7,966 nt of DNA from Sedimenticola sp. (GTDB lineage: Bacteria > Pseudomonadota > Gammaproteobacteria > Chromatiales > Chromatiaceae): positions 1 to 7,966 of the forward strand of contig JAUUYI010000084.1 in assembly GCA_030590525.1 (NCBI GenBank), in the 5' to 3' direction. Each line of letters starts with the position of its first letter. Positions within the stretch are counted from its first letter, which is position 1. The position numbers were made by a program, and so were the translations under genes. Below, one piece after another: positions 1 to 6,145 of this stretch. A model generated the notes under the pieces. That model ran no database searches and was not told the DNA's origin. It was given only the letters and a program-made list of their open reading frames with translations.

Positions 1-69
1 AAAAATATTGATACCCAGGCGATAATTGGACCCTCACGGCAAGTTCTGCCCATCGACCGCGCAAAAAAT

Positions 70-154
70 GACAGGATTAACAGGATTGCTCAAGATTCAC
101 AGGTCTTTCGTACAATGTATTCCTGTAAATCCTGAAAATCATGTTAATCCTGTC
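70..154. repeat. Foldback repeat of the GACAGGATTAAC type
   Basis: Two arms of 33-34 bases (70-103 and 122-154) form an imperfect inverted repeat around an 18-base centre. The left arm starts GACAGGATTAACAGGATT, and the reverse complement of the right arm starts GACAGGATTAACATGATT. Both arms end in CAGG-like sequence. It looks like a small dispersed palindromic or MITE-like unit. From memory, similar AGGATTAACA sequences are scattered through many environmental bacterial genomes. No obvious target-site duplication is visible at its edges. It is not followed by a T tract, so it is not a standard terminator. Confidence 0.75.
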
Positions 155-228
155 TAATTATGGAGATGATTTTGAGTGGAAATGGAGAGGTCTGGACTGA
201 GGAAAATTTCTTGTGGATTCAAAGATCA

Positions 229-268
229 AGCGAGGGCTCGTCGTCCTGGTGAGAAATGCGGGCTAGAC
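229..268 (+). repeat. Copy A of a 40-base sequence shared with 2818-2857
   Basis: The first 18 bases, AGCGAGGGCTCGTCGTCC, are identical to those at 2818-2835, and the next 22 bases match at 15 positions, giving 33/40 overall. Both copies lie on the + strand in non-coding sequence upstream of a + strand gene: this one about 190 bases before tviB, the other directly before ammB. It could be a dispersed repeat or a shared control sequence. The sequence alone does not decide. Confidence 0.6.
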
Positions 269-460
269 CCTGATTCCAAAAGGATGTATCGGCAGACGTT
301 CCATAAACTCAACAGACTCAAATTTACCTTCTGATACCGCTTGCAGTATCATTGCGTGCTGTGAAACATTGGGGAACGACGTTTCAAGAAAACCGCGCCA
401 CCGCCGAAATACCCTCAAAGAAACAGAAAAGAAACAGGGTCATCACAAAGGAATTATCTC

Positions 461-1738
461 ATGCTGGATCTGAACGAAGTACGTATCGGGGTGCTTGGCC
501 TCGGTTATGTGGGTCTGCCACTGGCGGTAGAGTTCGGGCGCAATATACCCACCATCGGGCTGGATATAAACCCGGCCCGCATCGAGGAGCTCAAGGCTGG
601 AAGGGACAGTTCGCTGGAAGTCGAACCAGAGGAGTTGGCCAAAGCTGATCGGCTTGAGTTCACCCATGACCCGGATGATCTCCGACAGTGCAACGTCTAT
701 ATCGTAACCGTCCCAACCCCAATCGACGAGTACAAGAGCCCGGACCTCTCCCCGCTGATTGGGGCCAGCCGTATGCTGGGCGACCTGCTGCAGCGGGGAG
801 ACGTAGCAATTTTCGAATCCACTGTCTATCCGGGAGCCACTGAAGAGGTGTGTGTGCCGATCATGGAGGAACTCTCTGGCTTGAAGTTCAATCAGGATTT
901 CTTCGCCGGTTACAGTCCCGAGCGGATCAACCCGGGCGACAAGGAGCACCGGGTTACCAATATCAGGAAGGTGACATCCGGCTCCACTCCGGAGGTGGCA
1001 GATTTCGTCGACGCCCTTTACCGGAAGGTGATTGTCGCAGGAACCCACAAAGCAAGCAGCATCAAGGTGGCGGAAGCAGCCAAGGTGATCGAAAATACCC
1101 AGAGAGATGTCAATATCGCCCTGATCAACGAACTGGCTCTCATCTTCAACCGCCTCGGGATCGATACCCTGGAGGTATTGGAGGCAGCTGGCAGCAAATG
1201 GAACTTCCTCCCATTCCGGCCTGGCCTGGTGGGTGGACACTGTATCGGCGTCGACCCCTATTACTTGACCTACAAGGCCCAGGCCATCGGTTACCACCCG
1301 GAAATCATCCTTGCCGGGCGCCGTATCAACGATGGTATGGGCGCCTACGTCGTGGGTGAAGTGGTAAAGCTGATGGTGAAGAAAAAACTGCAGGTTGCAG
1401 ATAGTCGAGTGTTGATCATGGGGCTCACCTTTAAGGAAAACTGCCCCGATCTGCGTAATACCCGGGTGGTGGATATGGTGGCCGAACTGGAGAGCTATGA
1501 CGCTCAGGTCGATATCTACGATCCCTGGGTCGATCCTGCAGAGGCAAAGCGAGAATACGGCATAGACCCCATACCCTCCCCCCAGCAGGGTAGCTATGAC
1601 GCCGTGCTGCTGGCAGTTTCACACCAGCAGTTCGTGGCCATGGGTGCAGCCCGGATCCGTGCCCTGTGCAAACCCAGCGGCATCCTCTACGACGTCAAAC
1701 TCCTTCTGAAGGCGGACGAGTCGGATGGGAGGCTTTGA
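461..1738 (+). CDS. tviB: UDP-N-acetyl-D-glucosamine/galactosamine 6-dehydrogenase (TviB/WbpO type)
   Basis: This 425-residue enzyme should oxidise C6 of a UDP-N-acetylhexosamine in two NAD-dependent steps to the uronic acid, a precursor for capsule, O-antigen or glycan modification in the cytoplasm. The N-terminal Rossmann domain has GLGYVG at 13-18, followed by VPTP (84-87), ESTVYPG (119-125) and [10 protein letters not shown] (151-160). The central helix has [15 protein letters not shown] (202-216). The catalytic cysteine is Cys261 in [12 protein letters not shown] (258-269). The C-terminal domain has [15 protein letters not shown] (321-335). From memory the sequence follows Salmonella TviB closely end to end, including a C-terminus of the SDxRL form. 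The ATG is supported by AAAGGA at 447-452, eight bases upstream. No glycosyltransferase or epimerase gene is adjacent, so the exact substrate (GlcNAc or GalNAc form) and final polymer are unknown. It converges on rdgC with 16 bases between stops and no obvious terminator. Confidence 0.93.
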   Translation: MLDLNEVRIGVLGLGYVGLPLAVEFGRNIPTIGLDINPARIEELKAGRDSSLEVEPEELAKADRLEFTHDPDDLRQCNVYIVTVPTPIDEYKSPDLSPLIGASRMLGDLLQRGDVAIFESTVYPGATEEVCVPIMEELSGLKFNQDFFAGYSPERINPGDKEHRVTNIRKVTSGSTPEVADFVDALYRKVIVAGTHKASSIKVAEAAKVIENTQRDVNIALINELALIFNRLGIDTLEVLEAAGSKWNFLPFRPGLVGGHCIGVDPYYLTYKAQAIGYHPEIILAGRRINDGMGAYVVGEVVKLMVKKKLQVADSRVLIMGLTFKENCPDLRNTRVVDMVAELESYDAQVDIYDPWVDPAEAKREYGIDPIPSPQQGSYDAVLLAVSHQQFVAMGAARIRALCKPSGILYDVKLLLKADESDGRL

Positions 1739-1754
1739 CGAAGTCACTCCCTCT

Positions 1755-2654
1755 TCAGCTCCCCCCAAACTGCCCGATCAGGCGTGGCAGGAACCGCCCC
1801 AGTTCCAGGCTCATCAGGGCAAAATCGGCATCGAATCGGGCTGCAGCATCATCTGCCGACACCTCGGCCGCCTCCTCCTGGATTACTTCGAGAAACCGGA
1901 GCCGTTTGATAGCGAACTCGTCGGTCAACAGCAGGCTGAGCCGTTCATGCCACTCCAGGGCAATCTTTACCACCTGCTTGCCGGCCTTGATGTGCACCTG
2001 GATCTCTTCGCTCTGCAGATCCTGATGGCTGCAGCGTACCACCGCCCTCTCCTCCGATGGATCCCTCAACTCACACTCCTCCAGGGGCTGAAACTCTTCC
2101 GGCGGCAATTTCCCCTGTAACCAGGCCGTCATCACCGATGCGGGGGCCTCTTCCACCTCCAGCGGCCGTAGCGGCAGGGTTCCCAGGGTCTCTCGTAACA
2201 GCGTTATCAGCTCTTCGGCCCTTTTCGCGCTGGCCTCATCCACCAGCAGCCAGTCGTTGCGGGTGTCGATATAGGCGTAGACCCGGGTGGATTTAATGAA
2301 GGCCCTGGGTAGCAGGTCCTGAATGATCTCATCCTTTATCTCGCCCTTTTCGCGGCGTCCTGCCCGGCGTCCCTCCCTCTCCTCCAGGTCGGCCACCTTC
2401 TCTTCCAACTGCTCCCGAACCACCGATGAGGGCACCAGACGCTCTTCACGACGGGCACAGATCATGATGCACCCACCCGTTGCATGGGTAAGCTGGCTTC
2501 CATGACGGCCCAACGGCTGATCCCACCCGATAGTGGATGTCTCCAGACTGCCACAGGCCCTCGCTGCCCGCTCCAGAAGGCGATCGTGCAGCACCTCTGG
2601 CGTATATTTGAACGAGCCGGTCAAACGGTAGATCTGAAGATTTTTGAACCACAT
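1755..2654 (-). CDS. rdgC: Recombination-associated protein RdgC
   Basis: This 299-residue protein matches the length (about 300) and layout of RdgC, a nucleoid-associated protein that forms a ring-shaped dimer around DNA and limits RecA action during recombination and replication restart. Visible family features are the N-terminus MWFKNLQIYRLT, then CGS (34-36), ICARREERLVPSSV (65-78), a charged helical segment (about 80-112), LLPRAF (114-119), ASAKRAEELI (141-150), the DLQSEEIQVHI block (212-222) and RFDADFALM (273-281). I chose the ATG at 2654 over an in-frame start 15 codons upstream because the homologous N-terminus begins there and GGAG lies nine bases before it. The gene appears to stand alone: it converges on tviB and diverges from ammB. 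The C-terminus ends shortly after the conserved helix, as in the family. The function is known from E. coli and Neisseria; its role here is inferred. Confidence 0.95.
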   Translation of the reverse strand: MWFKNLQIYRLTGSFKYTPEVLHDRLLERAARACGSLETSTIGWDQPLGRHGSQLTHATGGCIMICARREERLVPSSVVREQLEEKVADLEEREGRRAGRREKGEIKDEIIQDLLPRAFIKSTRVYAYIDTRNDWLLVDEASAKRAEELITLLRETLGTLPLRPLEVEEAPASVMTAWLQGKLPPEEFQPLEECELRDPSEERAVVRCSHQDLQSEEIQVHIKAGKQVVKIALEWHERLSLLLTDEFAIKRLRFLEVIQEEAAEVSADDAAARFDADFALMSLELGRFLPRLIGQFGGS

Positions 2655-2732
2655 ATGGGTCTGCTCCAAAAAGTGCAGCATTATGGCAGCGAATGGCAAA
2701 AATTTCCTCCCCGATTGGTCTGTTCAGCGGAC

Positions 2733-2761
2733 TTGATTTTCATCGTTGTCGTACACATAGT
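2733..2761 (+). promoter_or_regulatory. Possible sigma-70 promoter for ammB-ammA
   Basis: TTGATT (2733-2738) and CATAGT (2756-2761) are separated by 17 bases. Each matches four of six consensus positions. It lies about 118 bases before the ammB ATG in the correct orientation. Matches this weak occur by chance, so this is only a candidate. Confidence 0.25.
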
Positions 2762-2817
2762 TATATCAACCAGCAGAACGTACCTGACTCGGGTTTGTTA
2801 TCCGGGGGTGGTCGTGT

Positions 2818-2857
2818 AGCGAGGGCTCGTCGTCCAGGCGGAAAATGTGTGCTGGAC
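2818..2857 (+). repeat. Copy B of the 40-base sequence shared with 229-268
   Basis: An exact 18-base match (2818-2835) to the copy upstream of tviB is followed by a weaker match to 2857. It lies in what should be the 5' untranslated region of the MEMO-family gene and ends about 20 bases before its start codon, just before the ribosome site. Confidence 0.6.
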
Positions 2858-2878
2858 AGGGGCTCAAGAGGCGGGAAA

Positions 2879-3667
2879 ATGACACAGATAAAATACCCGG
2901 CGGTGGCAGGAATGTTCTATCCAGCCGATCCGGATGAGCTGAGGGGAGAGATCCGGCAGTTTCTCTCCACTGCGCGACATGGGGTGGTACCACCACCGAA
3001 GGCTCTGATCGCACCACATGCCGGTTATATCTATTCGGGTCCTGTCGCTGCCAGCGCCTATGCCCAGCTCGATCAGGAAGCAGACCGTATATCCCGTGTG
3101 ATCATACTGGCGCCGGCCCACCGTATGGGCTTTCGCGGGATAGCCCGCAGCAGTGCGTCGCTGTTTCGTACCCCGCTGGGTGATATCGAGGTGGACCATA
3201 AGGCGATGGCCCTGATCAAAGATCTTTCGCAGGTTCAATTGCTGGACGCCGCCTTCGAGGGGGAACACAGTATCGAAGTGCATCTCCCATTCCTGCAGGA
3301 AACCCTAGGCACGTTTCGCATCGTACCGCTGTTGGTCAGCGAGGCCTGCCCGGAAGAGGTGGAACAGGTGCTGGAGCAGTTGTGGGGTGGGGAGGAGACG
3401 CTGATCGTGATCAGCTCTGACCTGAGCCACTACCTGGACTACGATACGGCTCGCAAAATGGACAGTGAGGCCACCCATGCGATCGAGACCTTGAATCCCG
3501 GGGAACTCACTTACCACCATGCCTGCGGCAGGACCCCGGTGGGTGGGCTTCTGCTGGCCGCCCGGCGTCACCACCTCAAACCATCGACCCTCGATCTCCG
3601 AAACTCAGGGGATACAGCAGGTCCCCGCAACCAGGTAGTTGGTTATGGCGCTTACGCATTCTCCTGA
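2879..3667 (+). CDS. amrB: AmmeMemoRadiSam system protein B (MEMO1 family)
   Basis: This 262-residue protein belongs to the MEMO1 family, which is related in fold to class III extradiol dioxygenases. The family usually has a His/His/Cys pocket that binds metal rather than a proven catalytic site. Visible motifs are YPAVAGMFYPADPDEL (6-21), IAPHAGYIYSGPVAASAY (44-61, with His47), LAPAH (77-81, with His81), GEHSIEVHLPFLQ (128-140), SSDLSHY (179-185) and HACGRTPVGGLL (214-225, with Cys216). The ATG at 2879 is chosen because the family N-terminus starts there and AGAGG precedes it by seven bases. It overlaps the next gene, which encodes the AMMECR1-domain partner, by 23 bases, so the two are almost certainly co-transcribed and translationally coupled. 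The A, B and radical SAM set is recognised across bacteria and archaea, but its reaction is not established. The family assignment is secure; the function is unknown. The symbol follows the AmmeMemoRadiSam naming and may differ between databases. Confidence 0.93.
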   Translation: MTQIKYPAVAGMFYPADPDELRGEIRQFLSTARHGVVPPPKALIAPHAGYIYSGPVAASAYAQLDQEADRISRVIILAPAHRMGFRGIARSSASLFRTPLGDIEVDHKAMALIKDLSQVQLLDAAFEGEHSIEVHLPFLQETLGTFRIVPLLVSEACPEEVEQVLEQLWGGEETLIVISSDLSHYLDYDTARKMDSEATHAIETLNPGELTYHHACGRTPVGGLLLAARRHHLKPSTLDLRNSGDTAGPRNQVVGYGAYAFS

Positions 3668-4244
3668 GCAGCCCGGTTCCATCTCCCGACCTGAACGCCA
3701 CACGCTGCTGGAACTGGCGGAGGCATCCATCAGACACGGCCTGAAGAGAGGGCGATCATCCACGGTCGATCCACTCACTTATCCGACTAAGCTGCAGGCG
3801 CGACAGGCCTGTTTCGTCACCCTCGAGAGGAACGGCAACCTGAGAGGCTGTATCGGCCACCTGGAGGCGATTCAGCCTTTGGTGCAGGATGTGGTGGAAA
3901 ATGCCTTTGCCGCTGCCTTTCGTGACCCCCGGTTTCCACCATTATCCGAGGCCGAGATGGTCGGCCTGGAAATCCATATCTCGGTACTGACCCCGGCCAC
4001 GCCCCTGGAATTTTCATCGGAACAGGATCTTTTCAGCCGCATCCGGCCGGGAATTGACGGGCTGATCCTCGAGGAGAGGGAACACCGTGGCACTTTCCTG
4101 CCGTCCGTCTGGGAATCGCTCCCGAATCCCGGAAATTTCATCCAGCAACTCAAGCTGAAGGCCGGCCTGCCAGCAGATTACTGGTCAAATACGCTCCGGA
4201 TCTTTCGCTATCAGACCGAATCTTTCTCACGGGATGATCTGTAA
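3645..4244 (+). CDS. amrA: AmmeMemoRadiSam system protein A (AMMECR1 domain)
   Basis: This 199-residue protein consists almost entirely of one AMMECR1 domain, the fold of the human AMMECR1 protein. The hallmark LRGCIG is at 66-71, preceded by ACFVTLERNG (55-64) and followed by NAFAAAFRDPRFPPL (86-100), a beta strand LEIHISVLTP (108-117) and GTFLPSVWESLP (149-160). LRGCIG, with Cys69, is the most conserved segment and the presumed functional site, but no activity is established. The ATG at 3645 is preferred to the in-frame TTG at 3639 because AGG (3633-3635) sits nine bases before the ATG and only three before the TTG. The gene lies inside the 3' end of the MEMO-family gene (23-base overlap). 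The radical SAM member of the set is missing from both flanks. Non-coding repeat sequence follows. Confidence 0.92.
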   Translation: MALTHSPEQPGSISRPERHTLLELAEASIRHGLKRGRSSTVDPLTYPTKLQARQACFVTLERNGNLRGCIGHLEAIQPLVQDVVENAFAAAFRDPRFPPLSEAEMVGLEIHISVLTPATPLEFSSEQDLFSRIRPGIDGLILEEREHRGTFLPSVWESLPNPGNFIQQLKLKAGLPADYWSNTLRIFRYQTESFSRDDL

Positions 4245-4336
4245 GTCGTCAGGCTATATCTACCCTTTACCCATATCTTTTAAAATTCACACGAAGACGC
4301 GGAGGCACGGAGAAAATAAGCAAAAACAGGGAGTAG

Positions 4337-4361
4337 GTCGGGCATGCTGTTTATGCCCGAC
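4337..4361 (+). repeat. REP-like hairpin 1
   Basis: A perfect nine-base stem, GTCGGGCAT (4337-4345) and ATGCCCGAC (4353-4361), encloses a seven-base loop. It has the same stem design as the second hairpin 33 bases downstream. No T tract follows, so it is not a classical terminator. Confidence 0.75.
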
Positions 4362-4393
4362 GTCATTTCCCAAAGCAACCAGCCAGAAAAAAT

Positions 4394-4418
4394 GTCGGGC
4401 ACAAAAACCGTGCCCGAC
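4394..4418 (+). repeat. REP-like hairpin 2
   Basis: A perfect nine-base stem, GTCGGGCAC (4394-4402) and GTGCCCGAC (4410-4418), encloses the seven-base loop AAAAACC. Stem and loop lengths equal those of hairpin 1. The two could also pair with each other through the longer GTAGGTCGGGCA/TGCCCGACCTAC match, giving alternative folds. Confidence 0.75.
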
Positions 4419-4577
4419 CTACCTGGCTACGGGCAAGCAAAGTCGCATCCTCCGAAGCCCTTTGTTTTTTCAGCGATTTTTCCTTCGTGTCCCCGTGCCT
4501 TCGTGTGAGACATTTTTTTATACCAAAATGTGGGTAAAGGGCAGGGCTAAATACATCAGCCACATGGACGCTAAAAC

Positions 4578-4583
4578 TATAAT
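4578..4583 (+). promoter_or_regulatory. Candidate -10 box for the FliK-like gene
   Basis: A perfect TATAAT lies 36 bases before the ATG at 4620. At the usual spacing the -35 position has no good TTGACA match and there is no extended -10 TG, so an activator would be needed if this is a promoter. I see no clear sigma-28 or sigma-54 flagellar promoter in this gap. Confidence 0.3.
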
Positions 4584-4619
4584 CGTATCGTTCCACTTCT
4601 CGTGCGCGCCCCTGACTCC

Positions 4620-5834
4620 ATGGACATAACCAGCCTCATCAGCATGCCACGTCTCACAGTGGAGACGATTCGCAGTGAAGCGCTCAACAAGCTTCTGCCA
4701 GGCCAGATATTGAATGCCAGGGTGCTGTCGGCCACCCATGGCAGTCAGGTGAGACTCAATATTCAGGGCAATGAGGTGCGCGCCCATACCGGGATACAGA
4801 TGGCCGCCGGGGAGAGACTGCTGTTATCGGTCGTCCGAGCGGGCAATCCGATGCAGATGAGGGTAATACGTGGCACGCCGGAATCTCTGGTGCAGTCCAG
4901 AGCATTTCGTAGCGCCCTGCCCCGGCAGGCTCCGCTGCACCAACTGCTCAACCGGCTTACGGAACATGCCACCACTGCCCGGCAATCCGGGGAGAGGGTC
5001 CGGGAATCCGTTCTCTCCTCTGAGTCGACCGGAACTCCCTCCCGACTGCCTGTTCAAACCCCTCTAGGGCCCTCAGGCCCGGTGCGGATGGATACAGAGC
5101 TCTCCCGGATCACCCAGCGTATTCTCAATCAGGTACTGCGAGGGAGCGAATCGCTGACGCCTGTCCGCCTGCGAATGATGTTTGAACAATCCGGTCTGTT
5201 CCTCGAAGCCCGACTGGCCACCGGCCAGGGTCTCCAGAGCGATCTCAAGGCCGGCCTGCTGCAACTGCAGTCACAACTGCTCGCACGCCTGGGGGCAGAG
5301 GCACCGGATGGAGGCAGTAAGAGTGTCCGGCAGGAACCTCCATCACCCACCTCCCCCAGCATGCGATTTCTATCTGATATGTTGTCACAAACTGAGGGCA
5401 GTCTGGCGCGGCTGCTGCTGAATCAACTCGCCTCTCTGCCGGCAGATGAGGGTGGCAAACAGGTATGGCAGTTCGAATTACCGATCCAGCTGTCACAACA
5501 GATGAATGGTTTCAGGCTGCAGATAAGCCGTGATGAGCAGCGGCAACCGGGACAGCAGGAGGGCAGCTGGGCAGTCCGGATCGATTTCGACCTGGCAGGA
5601 CTGGGGCCGGTCAGCAGTCGGCTGGTGCTGAATGGCAACCGGATCTCCAGCCATTTCGACACTCAGGATGAGGGGGCACGCAGGCGTATCGAGCAGGCAC
5701 TGCCGGTACTGGAACAGGCTTTCAGTCGCGCTGGCTTCGAGGTCGGTCATTTGACGGCACGCCAGGATGATCGAGTGATGATGGAATCACCCTTACCCAG
5801 GCTCCCTTTTCCACTGCTGGACGAGCAGGCATGA
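4620..5834 (+). CDS. fliK: Flagellar hook-length control protein, FliK-like
   Basis: The 404-residue product is a secreted molecular ruler type: in flagellar export FliK measures the hook and switches export from hook to filament subunits by contacting FlhB. The N-terminal part has a small beta-rich segment, LLPGQILNARVLSATHGSQVRLNIQG (about 25-50), typical of FliK-like proteins. The middle (about 87-165 and 225-255) is low in order and rich in Ser, Pro, Gln and Arg. The C-terminal Flg_hook domain (about 283-385) has WQFELPIQL, IDFDLAGLGPVSSRLVLNGNRIS and ALPVLEQAFSRAGFEVGHL. The start is uncertain: GTG at 4602, ATG at 4620 and ATG at 4644 are in frame, and none has a Shine-Dalgarno sequence. 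I chose 4620. Its stop overlaps the next gene as ATGA. The family is clear, but a second, classical fliK may exist elsewhere, because this FliK plus FlhB-domain pairing often occurs in addition to it. Confidence 0.82.
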   Translation: MDITSLISMPRLTVETIRSEALNKLLPGQILNARVLSATHGSQVRLNIQGNEVRAHTGIQMAAGERLLLSVVRAGNPMQMRVIRGTPESLVQSRAFRSALPRQAPLHQLLNRLTEHATTARQSGERVRESVLSSESTGTPSRLPVQTPLGPSGPVRMDTELSRITQRILNQVLRGSESLTPVRLRMMFEQSGLFLEARLATGQGLQSDLKAGLLQLQSQLLARLGAEAPDGGSKSVRQEPPSPTSPSMRFLSDMLSQTEGSLARLLLNQLASLPADEGGKQVWQFELPIQLSQQMNGFRLQISRDEQRQPGQQEGSWAVRIDFDLAGLGPVSSRLVLNGNRISSHFDTQDEGARRRIEQALPVLEQAFSRAGFEVGHLTARQDDRVMMESPLPRLPFPLLDEQA

Positions 5835-6145
5835 GCAGAAGCGACAAAGAATCTGAGCTGGCAGTCGCCCTGTTGTACGATGGGGAGAATACCCCCCGAA
5901 TCACCGCCAAGGGTCGCGGGAGCGTTGCCCGGGAGATTCTGGAACTGGCCGCCAGGCAGGGGGTCCCGCTGGAGAACGATCCGGAACTGGCGGCAATCCT
6001 GGCACAGATCCCATTGGGCGACGAGATCCCGGAGTCCCTCTACCGGGCCATCGCCGAGGTGATCGCCTTCGCCTATATGGTCTCAGGCAAACGTCCGGGT
6101 CAGAAGGCAGAGGACAGAAAACAGAATGACAGAATGACAGAATGA
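5831..6145 (+). CDS. FlhB cytoplasmic-domain-like protein (EscU/YscU/HrcU family switch)
   Basis: This 104-residue protein resembles only the C-terminal cytoplasmic part of the export switch FlhB. The matching core runs from about residue 9 to 85: AVALLYDGENTPRITAKG (11-28), ILELAARQGVPLENDPELA (36-54), then IPLGDEIPESLYRAIAEVIAFAY (60-82). It has no membrane segments. The NPTH self-cleavage motif that precedes this segment in FlhB is absent, so it should not autocleave. In other bacteria such short paralogues can substitute for the C-terminal half of FlhB. The start ATG overlaps the stop of the FliK-like gene by four bases, which implies translational coupling and a shared role in substrate switching. 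The last 15 or so residues (QKAEDRKQNDRMTE) are highly charged and encoded by the repeat beginning near 6108, so they are probably a recent, non-functional tail. Confidence 0.88.
   Translation: MSRSDKESELAVALLYDGENTPRITAKGRGSVAREILELAARQGVPLENDPELAAILAQIPLGDEIPESLYRAIAEVIAFAYMVSGKRPGQKAEDRKQNDRMTE

Larger units (their letters stand above)
1..460. other. Intergenic region upstream of tviB, no gene supported
   Basis: No gene with a credible start, ribosome site and recognisable product is visible here. Frame 1 is open from the window edge to a TGA at 133-135, so the last codons of an upstream gene could lie here, but the peptide is not recognisable and its end would be encoded by the repeat at 70-154. 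The region contains that foldback repeat, one copy of a sequence shared with the ammB upstream region (229-268), and a small perfect inverted repeat, TGATAC/GTATCA (332-337 and 346-351), about 110 bases before tviB. The last could be an operator or simply a weak hairpin. I see no convincing sigma-70 promoter. The region is probably the long leader and promoter region of tviB. Confidence 0.5.
2655..2878. other. Divergent intergenic region between rdgC and the MEMO-family gene
   Basis: These 224 bases must carry the start signals for rdgC (leftward) and for the ammB-ammA pair (rightward). They hold a plausible rightward promoter near 2733-2761, a copy of the sequence shared with 229-268, and the ribosome site AGAGG (2867-2871), seven bases before the ammB ATG. 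The ammB frame remains open upstream to 2693, but that extension has no family similarity and overlaps the rdgC leader, so I treat it as non-coding. Confidence 0.6.
4263..4541. repeat. Nested inverted-repeat (MITE-like) element
   Basis: The 279-base block is symmetric at three levels. The outermost arms are a perfect 11-base pair, CCCTTTACCCA (4263-4273) and TGGGTAAAGGG (4531-4541). Inside them, 26-base arms starting TCACACGAAG (4287-4312) pair with 4483-4508 at 21 of 26 positions. Inside those, GTAGGTCGGGCA (4333-4344) pairs perfectly with TGCCCGACCTAC (4411-4422). GGCTATAT (4252-4259) and GGCTAAAT (4545-4552) just outside could be a degraded target duplication, but this is weak. No transposase is encoded. 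It may be one element or several repeats inserted into each other. Confidence 0.75.
4245..4619. other. Intergenic region between amrA and the FliK-like gene
   Basis: This 375-base gap holds no supported gene. Short open frames through it are made of repeat sequence and lack ribosome sites. Most of it (4263-4541) is a nested inverted-repeat element described separately. The last 78 bases should carry the start signals of the FliK-like gene and include a perfect TATAAT at 4578-4583. I see no stem followed by a T run that would terminate amrA transcripts, although the element's hairpins could stall or shorten them. Confidence 0.6.

Noticed and set aside
1..135. Possible 3' end of an upstream gene in frame 1, open from the window edge to TGA at 133
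   Set aside because: Only about 44 codons are visible, half of them repeat-derived, and no family can be recognised. Chance openness is an adequate explanation without sequence to the left.
443..1297. A 284-codon open frame on the minus strand, antisense to tviB
   Set aside because: It overlaps a strongly supported dehydrogenase gene over its whole useful length, starts inside it, and its translation shows no recognisable domain. It is a by-product of the codon composition of tviB.
850..1359. A 169-codon + strand frame inside tviB
   Set aside because: It lies wholly within tviB in another frame, and its Arg/Gly/Gln-rich translation is typical of shifted-frame reading of GC-rich coding DNA.
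461..1738. UDP-glucose 6-dehydrogenase (Ugd)
   Set aside because: The same superfamily and catalytic motif apply, but the overall sequence, including [28 protein letters not shown] and the C-terminus, follows the TviB/WbpO N-acetylhexosamine group rather than Ugd.
2693..2878. A 62-codon N-terminal extension of the MEMO-family protein
   Set aside because: The extension has no family similarity, crosses the shared repeat, and the ATG at 2879 has its own ribosome site and begins the conserved N-terminus.
4394..4470. Rho-independent terminator for amrA formed by hairpin 2 and the T run near 4464-4470
   Set aside because: The T run is more than 40 bases beyond the stem, far outside the spacing needed for intrinsic termination.
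4234..4629. Open frames of 70-130 codons through the amrA-fliK gap on both strands
   Set aside because: They are composed of the nested inverted repeat, lack ribosome sites, and give low-complexity or unrecognisable peptides.
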